From contig CAMRHE010000461.1 of the NCBI GenBank assembly GCA_947044405.1, positions 1,329,009-1,393,008 on the forward strand: a DNA stretch of 64,000 bases. Direction: 5' to 3'. The notes under the pieces are model-generated. The model had not been told where the DNA came from. It saw only the letters and a program-made list of their open reading frames with translations, and ran no database searches. The stretch comes from Leptodactylus fallax (Eukaryota; Chordata; Amphibia; Anura; Leptodactylidae). Position numbers and translations under genes: made by a program. Below, piece after piece: positions 54,569 to 64,000 of the stretch; the first letter of the stretch is position 1, and each line of letters starts with the position of its first letter.

Positions 54569-56636
54569 TTAGTGATTGCTAATATGACATCGTCGGCATA
54601 TAGTCCAATTTTTTGTTCTAATTGGTCAATTTTTAGGCCTTTAATTTTTTCATTTTGGCGAATTAATTCTGCTAATGGTTCCATGATCATGGCAAAAATG
54701 AGGCGTGAGAGAGGACAACCTTGGCGTGTTCCGTTAGTAATAGTGAATGAATTAGATATGAAACCAGAAGAATTTACTCTGGCCGAGGGGTTTGAGTATA
54801 GTGCAAAAACTGCTGTATGAATATTTCCCACGAGGTAAAATTTGAATTTGACTGCTTTAAGGTAGCCCCAGTGTACTCTGTCGAACGCCTTTTCCGCATC
54901 TAGGGCCAGAAGCAAAGAAGGTGATCGAGTCAGCTCAGCATGTTGTATCAGATCTATGAATCTTCTTGTGCCATCTGTGGCCTGTCTGTTTGTCACAAAT
55001 CCCACCTGATCTGGGTGAATAATGTTAGGCAGGACTTTTAGTAATCTACGGGCAATAATTTTAGAATAGATTTTTACATCGGTGTTTAATAGTGGGTGTG
55101 TGGGATCTTTTCCCACTTTTGGGAGTGTTACTATTACTGCGGATAACATTTCTGGTGGAAATTCTTTTTTATTTATGGCATTGTTAAATACAGATGTTAG
55201 GTGTGGAGCTAATATGTGTGCAAATGTTTTGTAGCAGCTGTTGGTGATACCATCTGAGCCTGGAGATTTACCAGTTTTTAAGGTTTGTATAGCTTGTAGG
55301 GTTTTGTTTGTTGTAATAGGGGATGAGATTCTCTTTAATTGTTTATTATTTAGTTGGGGTAAATTAAGTTTGTTTAGGAAAGTCAAAATCTGTGAATCAT
55401 TTGGTTGTTTTGTGTTGGGATCATTTTTTAGGTTATATAATGTTTCATAATATTCTTTAAATTTTTCTACTATTTCTTGTGGGTTAATTTTTTTTGTATT
55501 GTGTGAGGTCAGTAGATGTGTAATACGTTGTTTCGCTTGTTTGGTCTTGGCTTGGTTTGCTAAAAAATTTCCAGGTTTATTATTATGGGCATAAAAGTTT
55601 AGTTTGAATTTCCTGAGGCTGGCTGTGTGTTCTCTAGTCAGTATTAATTGTAATTTATTTCTGAGTTCTTTAGTTTTGTTACATTTGTTGTTGTGATGTG
55701 TTTTTTATTCAATTGTTCAATTTTTGTTATTTCTGTAACAATTTGTTGGGTTTCTTTATATCTTTGTTTTTTATTAATAGATGCTAGTTGAATAAACATG
55801 CCTCTCATATAGGCCTTATGATCCATATTGAGAACCAGTTTGTTTGGTCATTTATGTTGTTTGTGAAATATTCTAATAGGGAATTTTCTATTTTTTCATG
55901 TTGTTGTGTATTGTTAATGAGAAAGTCGTTTAATCTCCACAATGGAGACGGTTTAGGTTGTGTAGGTTGATCTAGTTCTATAGAGGCTGGTGCGTGGTCT
56001 GACCATGTTATTGTTCCTATATTAGAAGATTTTACTATTTGAAGTTTTTGACGACTGATTAGGAACATATCAATCCTGGAGTAAGTGCGGTCAGGAATAG
56101 AAAGTAAAGTCTTTTTCTGTTCCGTGTAGGCATCACCAGGCGTCTTGATAACCTTCTTTAACTATTAAATTGTGGATGGGAGATGTGGACCTTGTGGTGG
56201 AGGTTGAATCTAAATCTGGAAACATCACTGTATTGAAGTCTCCTCCTATTATTGTTGTGCCCTTTGTATATTTTCAAAATTTTGGTTATGAATTCATTTT
56301 GTTTGGAGTTTGGGGCATAGATATTAACTATTGTTATTGATTTTGCATATTAATATGACGAACCTCCCTTGTGGGTCTGTTATGGTTTTTTCTAAAGTAA
56401 ATGTTACAGTATCTTTGATCGCTATCATGACCCCTTTTTTTCTTTTGTTCTGTAGAGGCCATGATTATATGTGGGAATTGTGGGTGTGAGCATTTGGGGT
56501 TTTTATTTTTATTGCAGTGTGTTTCTTGAATTAATAATATATCACATTTAAGGAATAATGCTTCTCTCCAGAGCAGATTACGTTTATATGGACTATTTAA
56601 TCCTTTAGCGTTTATAGTGGATATTTTTATAGTCAT
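54569..56636 (-). pseudogene. L1 ORF2, endonuclease and reverse transcriptase part
   Basis: The start ATG at 56636 gives the APE-type endonuclease: KISTINAKGLNSPYKRNLL, then the catalytic Glu in LLIQETHC. Frame changes follow near 56440 and 56300. WSDHAPASIELD (near 56005) is the C-terminal SDH motif. RT is the 55386-54569 stretch: KSPGSDGITNSCYKTF, LNTDVKIYSKIIARRL, LALDAEKAFDRVHW (motif A), GTRQGCPLSRLIFAM (motif B; usual SPL is SRL) and LYADDVILAI at about 54590. Cut off at 54568 by the inserted gag/LTR piece. Confidence 0.88.
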
Positions 56637-56972
56637 TTTGTGTGGTTTGTGTTGCTTGTGTAGTTGACATGTTTAAAAAGGTTACATTAGGTGATTTTTT
56701 TGTGAATATTTTACTCACAGTTCTTGGGTTTCTGGGCTTGACTTGTGACGAGTTATTGATGATTTTGGTTATAGGGTTTAGATTGACTGCAAACATTCTT
56801 TTAATAACAAACATTAAAAGAATAAGATATGAACAGATAGAAGTTGAGCAGACATATAGTGCTGGTATCGCACTGAACATTGTTGGTTAGAGGCAGAAGT
56901 GTAAGCCCTAAACAACGATAGCCCATAGATCGCTGAAGTTGGAGGTTTCTTGATAGAGTAGTTGAAGAGTAG

Positions 56973-58151
56973 TTAGGAATGATTTCCTTTTTTTCCGACT
57001 GTCTTCCATTCGCTTTCAATTCTTGTTAGAGTAGGAGGTTTGGGAGGAGGATTTTCTTCTATGTCCTGGATGTTCCATTTTTCTAGTAGTGAGAGTCCTC
57101 TTTCTATGTTATCAATGATGTGTGTGTTTCCGTCTTTGTTGATGATGAGTTTTGTAGGGAAGCCCCATCTGTATTGTTGTTGCAGAGTGCACTGGTGATG
57201 GGTTTGAAGGTTTTTCTTGCTTGTAGCGTTTCTCTGAATACGTCAGGGAATAGGCTGATACGTGAGTAAGGATCTGAGAAAGATCCTATTTTTCTTGCTT
57301 CTTGTTGTAGTTTTTTTTTTAGTTATGTAGAAATGTATTCTGGCAAGGACGTCTCTAGGTGCTTTTTCAGGGGCTGATTTTGCCTTGGGGATGCAGTGTG
57401 CCCTATCAATTTCCAGATCTTTTCTGGGAGTTTAGGGAGTAATTTTTTAATAAATGTCTGTAGGTAGTTGGTCAATTCTTCTGATGCAATTTCTTCAGGG
57501 ATTCCCCTGAATTTTATATTATTGCATCTTGATCTGTCTTCTAGGTCTGCAACTTTATCCCTTAGCATTTTAATTTCTTCGTCTATGGAGTTATGGGCTT
57601 CCACCAGTTGGTTGTGAGCTTGTGAGAAGTCCCCCATTTTGTTTTCAATATATGACGTGCGTTCACCTAGGTCATTGATGTTGTTCTGTAAGTTGAGCAG
57701 CGCATTAGTAAAATTAGCGCAAATATTTTTTTGTGGTGATATGAGCATGCCCTGTAATGATCTCTCTGTAATCGGACAGTCTGAAGTGTTGGGGGTGTTT
57801 AGGTCCCATACTACTATTTCAGGGGAGATTATGGCGGTGTCATTGTTGGTTTGGTAGTTACTCATATTAGGTGATTGTGGATTTTTTTTATTGGCTGGTT
57901 CTTTAGTAGAGGGAGAGGTTTGGGGAGATGTAGGGAGGACTCTTGCTGTTCTTTTTTTTACTTTCATTTTCATTTGTAGGCTTGACTTTTGCTGGGGTCA
58001 CATATGTGGCGTTATGTCTGTCACTATGTGAGTGATTGACACTGTTGTTCTTTGAGACGGTCCCTTCTTGGATAGCGCTTGAGTGTGCATTTGCCGGCAT
58101 GAACACCGGTATCAGCTGTACGCCGATCTTTCCCCGCTTCCCTCTTGTCAT
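56973..58151 (-). pseudogene. L1 ORF1 (RNA-binding chaperone), frameshifted
   Basis: ORF1p of L1 is a trimeric nucleic-acid chaperone. The start is at 58151. The first about 65 codons are basic and serine/lysine-rich. A slip in a T-run at 57951-57959 changes frame to 57973-57323, which holds a coiled coil ending DKVADLEDRSRCNNIKFRGI (start of the RRM). A stop near 57323 and a later frame change near 57195 follow, after which the C-terminal domain is readable: RETLQARKTFKPI, then GFPTKLIINKDGNTHIIDNI and LSLLEKWN, ending at 56973. About 390 residues in all. Not translatable as one protein. Confidence 0.85.
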
Positions 58152-58302
58152 AGCTGAAGCCGAAGTAGTTTCTGCGGCTTCAGCTGTATTTAGGAGATTG
58201 TTCTGTGCCTCAAATCGCAGTTTTTACTATTTATTGTCGAGCTCTCGTCGGAGCTCTGTATTCAAGCGGCCATACTATCGCGCGGCCAAGCTCCGCTCCT
58301 CC

Positions 58303-58319
58303 ATTCCCATTTTATTTTA
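58303..58319. repeat. Target-site duplication of the L1 (right)
   Basis: ATTCCCATTTTATTTTA, identical to 52182-52198, directly at the 5' end of the L1-like element. Confidence 0.9.
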
Positions 58320-58549
58320 CATCATTTATATGTATATGTAATACTTGTTGCATCTTTTCTGTACATATTTATGTATATTAAATATAAAATTTAATATGAT
58401 TGTCATTCGCTCTAAGCGTCCCCACAATTTCGTCCTGATGTAAATTATGCATATACCGAAGGTGAACCACCAAATCTAAGGGACTCAGAGCTACTTGACA
58501 TGTCAGCCGTGACCTGCAGCCTGAGTGTCCTGAAGACCAATAAACTGAC
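58320..58549. other. Unassigned
   Basis: Nothing recognised between the L1 duplication and the foldback repeat. Confidence 0.5.
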
Positions 58550-58701
58550 TATAAAGTGCTTTAGTATATAAAGTGCAACTTTATGTCCACTCTTTGAGTT
58601 CTTCAGCACTCAAAGAGTTACCAGCAACTATGATGAGAGACGTGCTGGAGAACTTTCTGAGTGGACATAAAGTTGGACTTTATATACTAAAGCACTTTAT
58701 A
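58550..58701. repeat. Foldback repeat next to the DIRS terminus
   Basis: Arms 58550-58592 and 58659-58701 are inverted copies over 43 bp (TATAAAGTGCTTTAGTATAT on the left arm). The loop has further pairing (ACTCTTTGAG / CTCAAAGAGT at 58590-58619; GTTCTTCAGCAC / GTGCTGGAGAAC). No coding capacity. May be an independent hairpin MITE that the DIRS element landed next to. Confidence 0.75.
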
Positions 58702-58740
58702 CTCAGTATGTTGGTTTTCAGTGCTCATTATCCAGCTTAA

Positions 58741-59004
58741 TCGTTGATTGTAATGTCAATCTGTATTCCCTTAGTCCTGACAGAAGCACAATATGGGGTA
58801 TCTCTGCCCCTGTGTGTTGTTTAGGACGGTGGAACCTTTAATTAGCACCAAAATTAAGGTGCCTCCTACTGGTCCTATAAGAGGGCACCAGAAACCTCCC
58901 TCCCCTGTGTAAATTATAAAGTAAAAGGAAACAAGCTTCTAGGGAGGGAAGCCTTGTGCTGCTGTCAGGACTAAGGGAATACAGATTGACATTACAATCA
59001 ACGA
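58741..59004. repeat. DIRS internal complementary region and terminal extension
   Basis: 58741-58791 and 58954-59004 are inverted copies over 51 bp with one mismatch (TCGTTGATTGTAATGTCAAT on the left). In addition GACAGMAGCACAATATGGGG occurs directly repeated at 58779 and 59020. DIRS-1-type elements use an internal complementary region to rebuild the ends through a circular intermediate; this hairpin is in the place expected for it. Confidence 0.8.
58813..58892. repeat. DIRS inverted terminal repeat (3' side of element)
   Basis: 80 bp starting TGTGTTGTTTAGGACGGTGG, the inverted copy of 63921-64000 with a single mismatch. Similarity stops after GGGCACCAGA. Confidence 0.93.
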
Positions 59005-59056
59005 TTCCCCTTATGTCCGACAGCAGCACAATATGGGGAGATAGCAAGTAATTCCC

Positions 59057-60994
59057 CTAGGGAGGGTTTCCTCGCCTTACAACGTCAAGGACTGTCTGAT
59101 CAAAGGCAGTTGTCTGGGAAGTGTGGACGTCTAAACGATAATGTTTAACAAAGGTCAACTGAGATGACCATGATGCAGCCGCACAAATCTGGTCCAATGG
59201 TAAGGACCGATACTCAGCCCAAGACGTCGACACAGCCCTGGTCGAGTGGGCCGTAGAAAAGACTGGACGGAGTAACTCCTGAATAAGAAAGGAAGACTTA
59301 AATGTCTTCTTGATCCATGTGGATAGAGTAGGCTTGGAATCCTTGAGACCTTTGTTTTTACCCTGCATGTTAATTAGTAGGTTTTCGGCCTTCCTAAACG
59401 GTTGAGTGTGGGATAGGTAAATCCGCAGACACCTTACCACATCTAAGGTGTGGAGCTTTTCTTCCTCCTCAGAGGTTGGAGTGGGGAAAAACACAGGTAG
59501 CAAAATTAGCTGATTGCTATTATAGCATGAGGGGACCTTAGGGTTAAACCCAGGCAAAAACCTAAGGTGCACCCTATCTGCAAAAAACAAAATGTACGGC
59601 TCTCTAGAAGAAAGAGCCTGGAGTTCCCCTACTCTTTTGGCAGATGTAATAGCCAACAAAAAAGTGGTTTTGTAGGCTAAATATTTTAGCTCTGTAGTCT
59701 CCAAGGGTTCAAATGGAGGACCGCACAGGCCTGCAAGGACTACCGCAAGGTCCCACTGGGGAACTGGAGATGATACTGAGGGCTTTAGCCTCATTGCCCC
59801 TTTAAGGAACCTTGAAACCAGAGGATCCTGAGACAGACGTCTGTTCAAATGAGCGGAGAGGGCCGCAATCTGCACTTTCAAAGTGGCAGGGGCAAGGCCC
59901 TTATCCAAACCGTCCTGAAGAAAATTTAAAATGTCAGCGGTTGAAGGATCTAGATTATTAATACAATTCTTGGAGCACCACTCCATGAAAATCTTGGCTG
60001 TCCTCTGGTAGTTCTTATTGGTAGAGTCTGCTCTTGCAGAAGAAAGGGTCTTCAGGACGGCCTCTGACAGTCCTCTATCCTGCTGTAGGGACTGCTCAAC
60101 CTCCAGGCTGTCAGGTTGAATCTCCAGAGATCCTGGCACTTCAGAGATCCTTGGGAAACCAGGTTCTGGATGGGGGGAAGCCTCCAATATATCCCTCGAC
60201 TCATCTCCATGAGTTGGGAAAACCAAGCTCTTTTTGGCCAGAATGGAATGATGGCTATCACAGAGACTTGGTCCTGTCTGATTTTCATCAATACCTTCGG
60301 TATTATTGGAATTGGAGGGAAGATGTATGCCAGCCTGGACCTCCAAGGGATGGACAGGGCATCCACTGCCAAGGGATTGTCCTCCTGGTAAAGGGAACAG
60401 AACGTCTCCACCTTGGCGTTGAGTCAGGTTGCCATGAGGACTATTTCTGGAAGACCCCACTTCAGGGTACTCTGATGAAAGACTTCTGGATTGAGTGACC
60501 ATTCTCCTGATACGGCATGACCCCGACTCAACCGATCCGCTACTATGTTCAGGGAGCCCTTGATGTGAACTGCGGATAAATGGGTTAGATTTTTCTCTGC
60601 CCATGTAAATATCAGATCTGCCTCCCTGAGGAGGGTTGGTGATCTGGTGCCTCCCTGTCTGTTCGCGTACAGCACTGTGGTCATGTTGTCTGACCGGATT
60701 TTGACTGCTCTTCCTTTGAGAAGAGGCGAGAAATGGTATAAGGCACGATATATAGCTCTGAGCTCCTTCCAGTTGGACGAGGTCCTTCTTTCTGGAGCGC
60801 TCCAGACTCCCTTTATGGAGTTTTCGTCCAAATGGGCTCCCCATCCCGAGAGGGATGCATCTGTAGTCAACAGGGTCCAAGAAGGTTGGACCGTGGACCT
60901 TCCGTCTTTCAGGTGCAACCACCACTTGAGGGAAAGACGGGTCCTGGGGGAGAGTCGAATCTTCTTGCTGAGTGTAAGAAGGGAGTGATCCCAA
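59057..60994 (-). CDS. DIRS tyrosine recombinase ORF, open, 645 codons
   Basis: Integrates the circular DIRS DNA by strand exchange. The frame is open from 60994 to 59057. Residues 1 to about 190 overlap the RNase H region in another frame, a known DIRS trait; this part shows no domain and the true start is uncertain. A SAM-like core-binding domain (about 315-400; STNKNYQRTAKIFMEWC) precedes the catalytic domain with R454 (TSAKRVGELQAL), H583 and R586 (AHSTRAVSTSW) and nucleophile Y619 (FVKHYRLDV), plus the ASWSS turn at 607-611. All the main catalytic residues are in place. No stop or frameshift within the recombinase domain, so it may still be functional. Confidence 0.9.
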   Translation of the reverse strand: MGSLPSYTQQEDSTLPQDPSFPQVVVAPERRKVHGPTFLDPVDYRCIPLGMGSPFGRKLHKGSLERSRKKDLVQLEGAQSYISCLIPFLASSQRKSSQNPVRQHDHSAVREQTGRHQITNPPQGGRSDIYMGREKSNPFIRSSHQGLPEHSSGSVESGSCRIRRMVTQSRSLSSEYPEVGSSRNSPHGNLTQRQGGDVLFPLPGGQSLGSGCPVHPLEVQAGIHLPSNSNNTEGIDENQTGPSLCDSHHSILAKKSLVFPTHGDESRDILEASPHPEPGFPRISEVPGSLEIQPDSLEVEQSLQQDRGLSEAVLKTLSSARADSTNKNYQRTAKIFMEWCSKNCINNLDPSTADILNFLQDGLDKGLAPATLKVQIAALSAHLNRRLSQDPLVSRFLKGAMRLKPSVSSPVPQWDLAVVLAGLCGPPFEPLETTELKYLAYKTTFLLAITSAKRVGELQALSSREPYILFFADRVHLRFLPGFNPKVPSCYNSNQLILLPVFFPTPTSEEEEKLHTLDVVRCLRIYLSHTQPFRKAENLLINMQGKNKGLKDSKPTLSTWIKKTFKSSFLIQELLRPVFSTAHSTRAVSTSWAEYRSLPLDQICAAASWSSQLTFVKHYRLDVHTSQTTAFDQTVLDVVRRGNPP

Positions 60995-61990
60995 GCCTCT
61001 AGTAATTCCTTCTGGAGGTTACGTAAGTGCCACAAGGCCCATGGGACTGCCTCCACTGAGGAAGACATCAAGCCCAGGATCTTCATCAACGTTCTGATGG
61101 AGGCTATTGGCTTTTTGAAGAGGTGCCGGACTGCCCCGACCAGTTTCTCCTTCCTTGCTAGTGTCAAGGAGACCTGCAGGCGGACTGAATCCAGGAAGTA
61201 GCCGAGGAACTTCCTTCGGGTTGAAGGGATCGTTACTGACTTCTCCCAGTTTATAAGCCATCCCAGACTCTAAAACAGGGAAACGGCTGTCTGTAGGTGC
61301 TGGATCAGAACAGATTCTGACTGGGCTTTTATCAACCAGTCGTCTAGATAAGGCACCACGAATATCCCCTGAAGACTGAGGGCGGCCGCTATAGGAGCCA
61401 CTACCTTTGTAAAGGTGTGGGGAGCAGAGGAGATCCCGAAGGGTAGTGCTGTGAATTGAAAATGCTTCGTGTGGCCGGAAACTACTACAGCAATCCTTAG
61501 AAACCTTCTGTGTGGAGGATAAATATGCAAATAAGCGTCTTTTAGATCCGAAGTCACAAAACCATCACCTTGGAGGAGAAAGGTGGTGACAGACTTTATG
61601 GTTTCCATACGGAAGTGCTTCTTTTTGATGAAGCAGTTGAGGTACCTTAAGTCTATGATCATTCTCCACTTGTCTGCTGGTTTTGGCACCAGGAAGATGG
61701 GAGAATAGACACCGGATCCTTCTTCTAGAGAAGGGACTTCCTCCAGGGCTCCCTTGTGAATGTACTCTCGGATGGAGCATTCCAATGTAGTCTGCTGCAT
61801 TGTAGGGAGGCTGTGAGTTAACACAAACCGATCCTGAGGAGGATGGAGGAATTTGATTGCATATCCTTTTTGGATTACCTGCAGGACCCATGGGTCTCAA
61901 ATTTTTTCCTGCCAGCAGTTGAAAAAATGGGAGAGATGGCCCCCTGACAGGAATCTCGGCCACAGGAAGACTGCTCCTGATGTCAAAAGC
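60424..61990 (-). pseudogene. DIRS reverse transcriptase-RNase H, in-frame stops
   Basis: RT: YSPIFLVPKPADKWRMIIDL and LRYLNCFI (61700-61620), FVTSDLKDAYLHIYPPHRRF (motif A, catalytic Asp), FTALPFGISSAPHTFTKVVA (motif B), and VPYLDDWLI (YLDD at 61339-61350). A TAG at 61270-61272 interrupts the same frame, which then continues as SLGWLINWEKS and the RNase H: TDASLSGWGAHL (first Asp), NWKELRAIYRAL (Glu), IRSDNMTTVLYAN (Asp), and VADRLSR (Asp), ending at 60424. Another stop precedes the RT near 61908. One or two point changes seem enough to have inactivated an otherwise well-kept protein. Confidence 0.88.
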
Positions 61991-63213
61991 TAGGCTTCTC
62001 TTTTTTATCATCAGACTTCGGGAATCTCCGAACGGCGCCTCTAGAGGAATATCTAGAGCCTCTTTGGGACTGCTGTCCATGACGAGGCGGATAGCCTCTA
62101 CCACGGCCAGAGTCAGATCTACCTCTAAAGGCCTGGGGTAAAGTTTTACCCTTCCTATCGGCCAAGCCCTCCAGGATCTCGTCTAGGGCACTGCCAAAGA
62201 CTCTACCTGGCTCAAAGGGTAATGGCACAAATTATATTTTGAGGGGAAATCAGCTCTCCAGGGTTTTAACCATAGAGGTCTTCTTGCTGCAGTGGTAAGT
62301 GCCAGGGATTTGGCCGCCAGCCTTAATTGATGGTGGGAGGCCTCCGCTAAATATTCAGCTGCCAGGGAAACCGAGCCTAGAAACACTAGCAGCTCATCTC
62401 TGGAGACTCCAGAGTCGATGTCCCTCTCGAGGTGGACCAGGTCAGTGCGTAATTTGGCTGACACTTCACAAGACGCAACCGCCACAGCAGTCTGGGCCAA
62501 GGCAGCTGAATACGCCTTCTTGAGGGTATTGTCGATGCGCCTGTCCATGGCGTTGTGCAAATTGGATCCATCATCTGATGGTACCATAGTGCGGCGGGAC
62601 AGTTTGGCCACCGCCATATCCACCTTGGGAGGAGGACCCCATTGATCCCATTGAGCAACTGGGAATAAAGCCCTGAACCTCCTAGAAACCACAAGAGGTT
62701 TTTCAGGACATTTCCACTCTGAAGACATTAATCTTTGTAATGTCTGGTCCACTTGGAAGACCCTAGGCCCTCTATAGGTGGACGTGGAGGCTTCCCCGTC
62801 AACATCACAATCCTTAGACCGGATGGACTTCAGCAGCCGGCTTAATTTTTAGAGTGGGAAGCACGGCCTGCTGGAATCTTCAGTGGAATCGTCAGATGAG
62901 AGTGTCTCGTCCACTATCTGATAATCTTCGTCAGCGATCCGTAGGGAAGACTGTGTCTCAACCCGCGGTCTCTTGGCAATCTGGGCGATGGAAGAACGGA
63001 TCTCCTTAAGAGACTCCTCCATATAGTCCTTTACCCAAGTGACAACCTCTCTTATAGAAGGTTCTTCCGACGGAGGTCCGCAGCATTGGCGACAGCGGGT
63101 AAAATCATAGCGTCAGGTAAAGGAGTATTGCAATCCAAACACATTAGGTATTTACGTTTAGAGGACTTTTTCCTCTTAAGCCCATCGCCGTTACCTGATG
63201 CAGAAGATGACAT
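61983..63213 (-). pseudogene. DIRS gag-like protein, frameshifted
   Basis: Likely start at 63213 (MSSSASGNGDGLKRKKSSK), with a CLDCNTPLP cysteine pair near 63130. A frame change at about 63090 leads to SIREVVTWVKDYMEESLKEI, and a stop lies near 62850. The frame 62752-62183 follows (VSRRFRALFPV; PPKVDMAVAKLSRRTMVPSD; MDRRIDNTLKKAYSAALAQT), typical of DIRS gag. Another shift near 62225 gives the arginine/glycine-rich tail (FRGRSDSGRGRGYPPRHGQQ) ending at 61983. Three lesions; not translatable in one piece. Confidence 0.8.
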
Positions 63214-63920
63214 CTGAAACATGAAAAGCCACATGACTATGTAGAATGGAAGATTGCCAAGCATCGCACAAGAAGAAAAAAACCAAGGGGTACATTACTT
63301 TTTTAAATCGGTCACTTGAAGAGAAAAAAAAGATCCCGTCAGGAAAAAAACTAGACACCGCAAACCGAAGAGAGGAGCTAGAAACCACGAGCTCACCAAG
63401 TAAAGGACTAAGGACCTTTTAAATGTAATCCAGCAGCGAGGGGAGGAGCCAAACAAAGAAAACATTCATCAGCGCCAAACCAGGTCAAATGCCATAATGG
63501 AACATATAGGAGCATAAGCCTAAGCCAGAGGCTCAAAATACAAGCAGCAAAAATCAATTCTATATTTTGCCTTTAAATTTTAAATTTTCAAACTTACCGC
63601 ACTTTTCCGAGAAAACCGGACATAGGCCGTGGTGGTGCGCAAAGGCTTCCTTCCCCAGGGAACACGGGACCGAAGAAAAGGTTCCGGCCGAAGAGGTTCC
63701 CCGCTTACTTCCGGGATCGCGCTGCCTGCAGTGCGATGAGCCGGGTAACGCTGCGTTGCGGAGCGGAAAAGGCCCAAAGGACCGGAGGTTTTTTGGAACA
63801 TCAGAAAGGACCGAGGTACCCCCTAAAGGTAAGCCAGGAGTAGGAAAAACCCCTAGCAACGGGAGGTCACCAGAGACCTCCGTACACCTGTCCCACACAG
63901 GACAGAACAAAACACCGTCC
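63214..63920 (-). other. DIRS 5' leader
   Basis: Between the right ITR and the gag start. GC-rich near 63600-63900, with overlapping open frames on both strands but no domain. Likely untranslated leader. Confidence 0.5.
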
Positions 63921-64000
63921 TCTGGTGCCCTCTTATAGGGCCAGTAGGAGGCACCTTAATTTTGGTGCTAATTAAAGGTTCCACCGTCCTAAACAACACA
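63921..64000. repeat. DIRS inverted terminal repeat (5' side of element)
   Basis: Ends CCACCGTCCTAAACAACACA at the window edge, the inverted copy of 58813-58892. Near-identity of the two ITRs suggests a fairly recent copy. Confidence 0.92.

Larger units (their letters stand above)
52199..58302 (-). mobile_element. L1-like LINE, near full length, disrupted
   Basis: The minus-strand element starts GGAGGAGCGGAGCTTGGCCG at 58302, encodes ORF1 and ORF2 in L1 order and ends in a short A-run (TTTGCAAAAAAA) at 52199. Exact 17-bp duplications flank it. Between 53328 and 54568 it is interrupted by a low-complexity block and a gag/LTR piece, and part of ORF2 past the YADD box is missing. The GC-rich 5' leader resembles known L1 leaders (AGTATGGCCGC recalls the YY1-type AAGATGGCCG), which is inference. 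Confidence 0.88.
58741..64000 (-). mobile_element. DIRS-like tyrosine-recombinase retrotransposon
   Basis: Minus-strand order gag (63213-61983), RT-RNase H (to 60424) and tyrosine recombinase (60994-59057) is the DIRS layout. Inverted 80-bp terminal repeats lie at 58813-58892 and 63921-64000, and an internal complementary region at 58954-59004 mirrors the extension at 58741-58791. DIRS elements integrate through circular DNA with a recombinase instead of an integrase and usually make no target duplication. The right ITR ends on the last base of the window, so the true end may lie beyond. gag and RT carry stops or frameshifts; the recombinase frame is open. Confidence 0.92.

Noticed and set aside
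63560..63938. Overlapping frames of 116-123 codons on both strands near the DIRS leader
   Set aside because: No DIRS or other domain; gag begins downstream at 63213, so this is leader.

Overview
This window reads as repeat-dense nuclear DNA from a vertebrate, most likely a frog or another amphibian with a large genome. The reasons are the mix of intact and broken Tc1-like DNA transposons, a Penelope-like element, a DIRS-type tyrosine-recombinase retrotransposon, L1, L2 and CR1 LINEs, a chromodomain Ty3/gypsy element and many palindromic MITEs. The species is inferred from repeat content only. I recognise no host exon, tRNA or rRNA; every coding sequence I can support belongs to a mobile element.

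0-16.5 kb: MITEs and Tc1 scraps, then two stretches of Penelope-like (PLE) coding sequence on the minus strand (4870-7440 and 9640-11510). The first is split by an intact Tc1 (transposase 5636-6658). A hammerhead-like ribozyme lies upstream of the second. A deleted Tc1 follows (11587-12949), then an LTR remnant. At 15465 a plus-strand hammerhead motif has its predicted cut site exactly at the first base of a 367-bp tandem duplication.

16.5-32.4 kb: an intact DD35E Tc1-like element (17298-18864), an intact DD34E element (22065-23700), a hAT-type non-autonomous element with 8-bp target duplications and two internal minisatellites (24088-25493), a decayed Tc1/mariner copy (28100-29262), a minisatellite, and a dead copy of the 5.2-kb Tc1 (30821-32376).

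32.4-43.4 kb: MITEs, a TTAA-flanked non-autonomous element (35163-36450), another hammerhead motif (about 37.5 kb), and a second intact DD35E copy in inverted orientation (39895-41459).

43.4-52.2 kb: a decayed chromodomain Ty3/gypsy element with two LTRs (43375 to about 49510), with an L2 LINE inside it (44.1-45.9 kb), then a MITE and CR1 scraps.

52.2-64 kb: an L1-like LINE on the minus strand (52199-58302) bounded by a 17-bp target duplication and disrupted by a low-complexity block and an LTR-retrotransposon gag/LTR piece. Next is a nearly complete DIRS-like element (58741-64000, minus) with gag, RT-RNase H and a long tyrosine-recombinase ORF, 80-bp inverted terminal repeats and an internal complementary region. 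Its outer ITR reaches the last base of the window.

The elements act as separate genomic parasites. The nesting gives relative ages: the PLE is older than the Tc1 inside it, the gypsy is older than the L2 inside it, and the L1 is older than the gag/LTR piece. The intact Tc1 ORFs are the youngest-looking copies.
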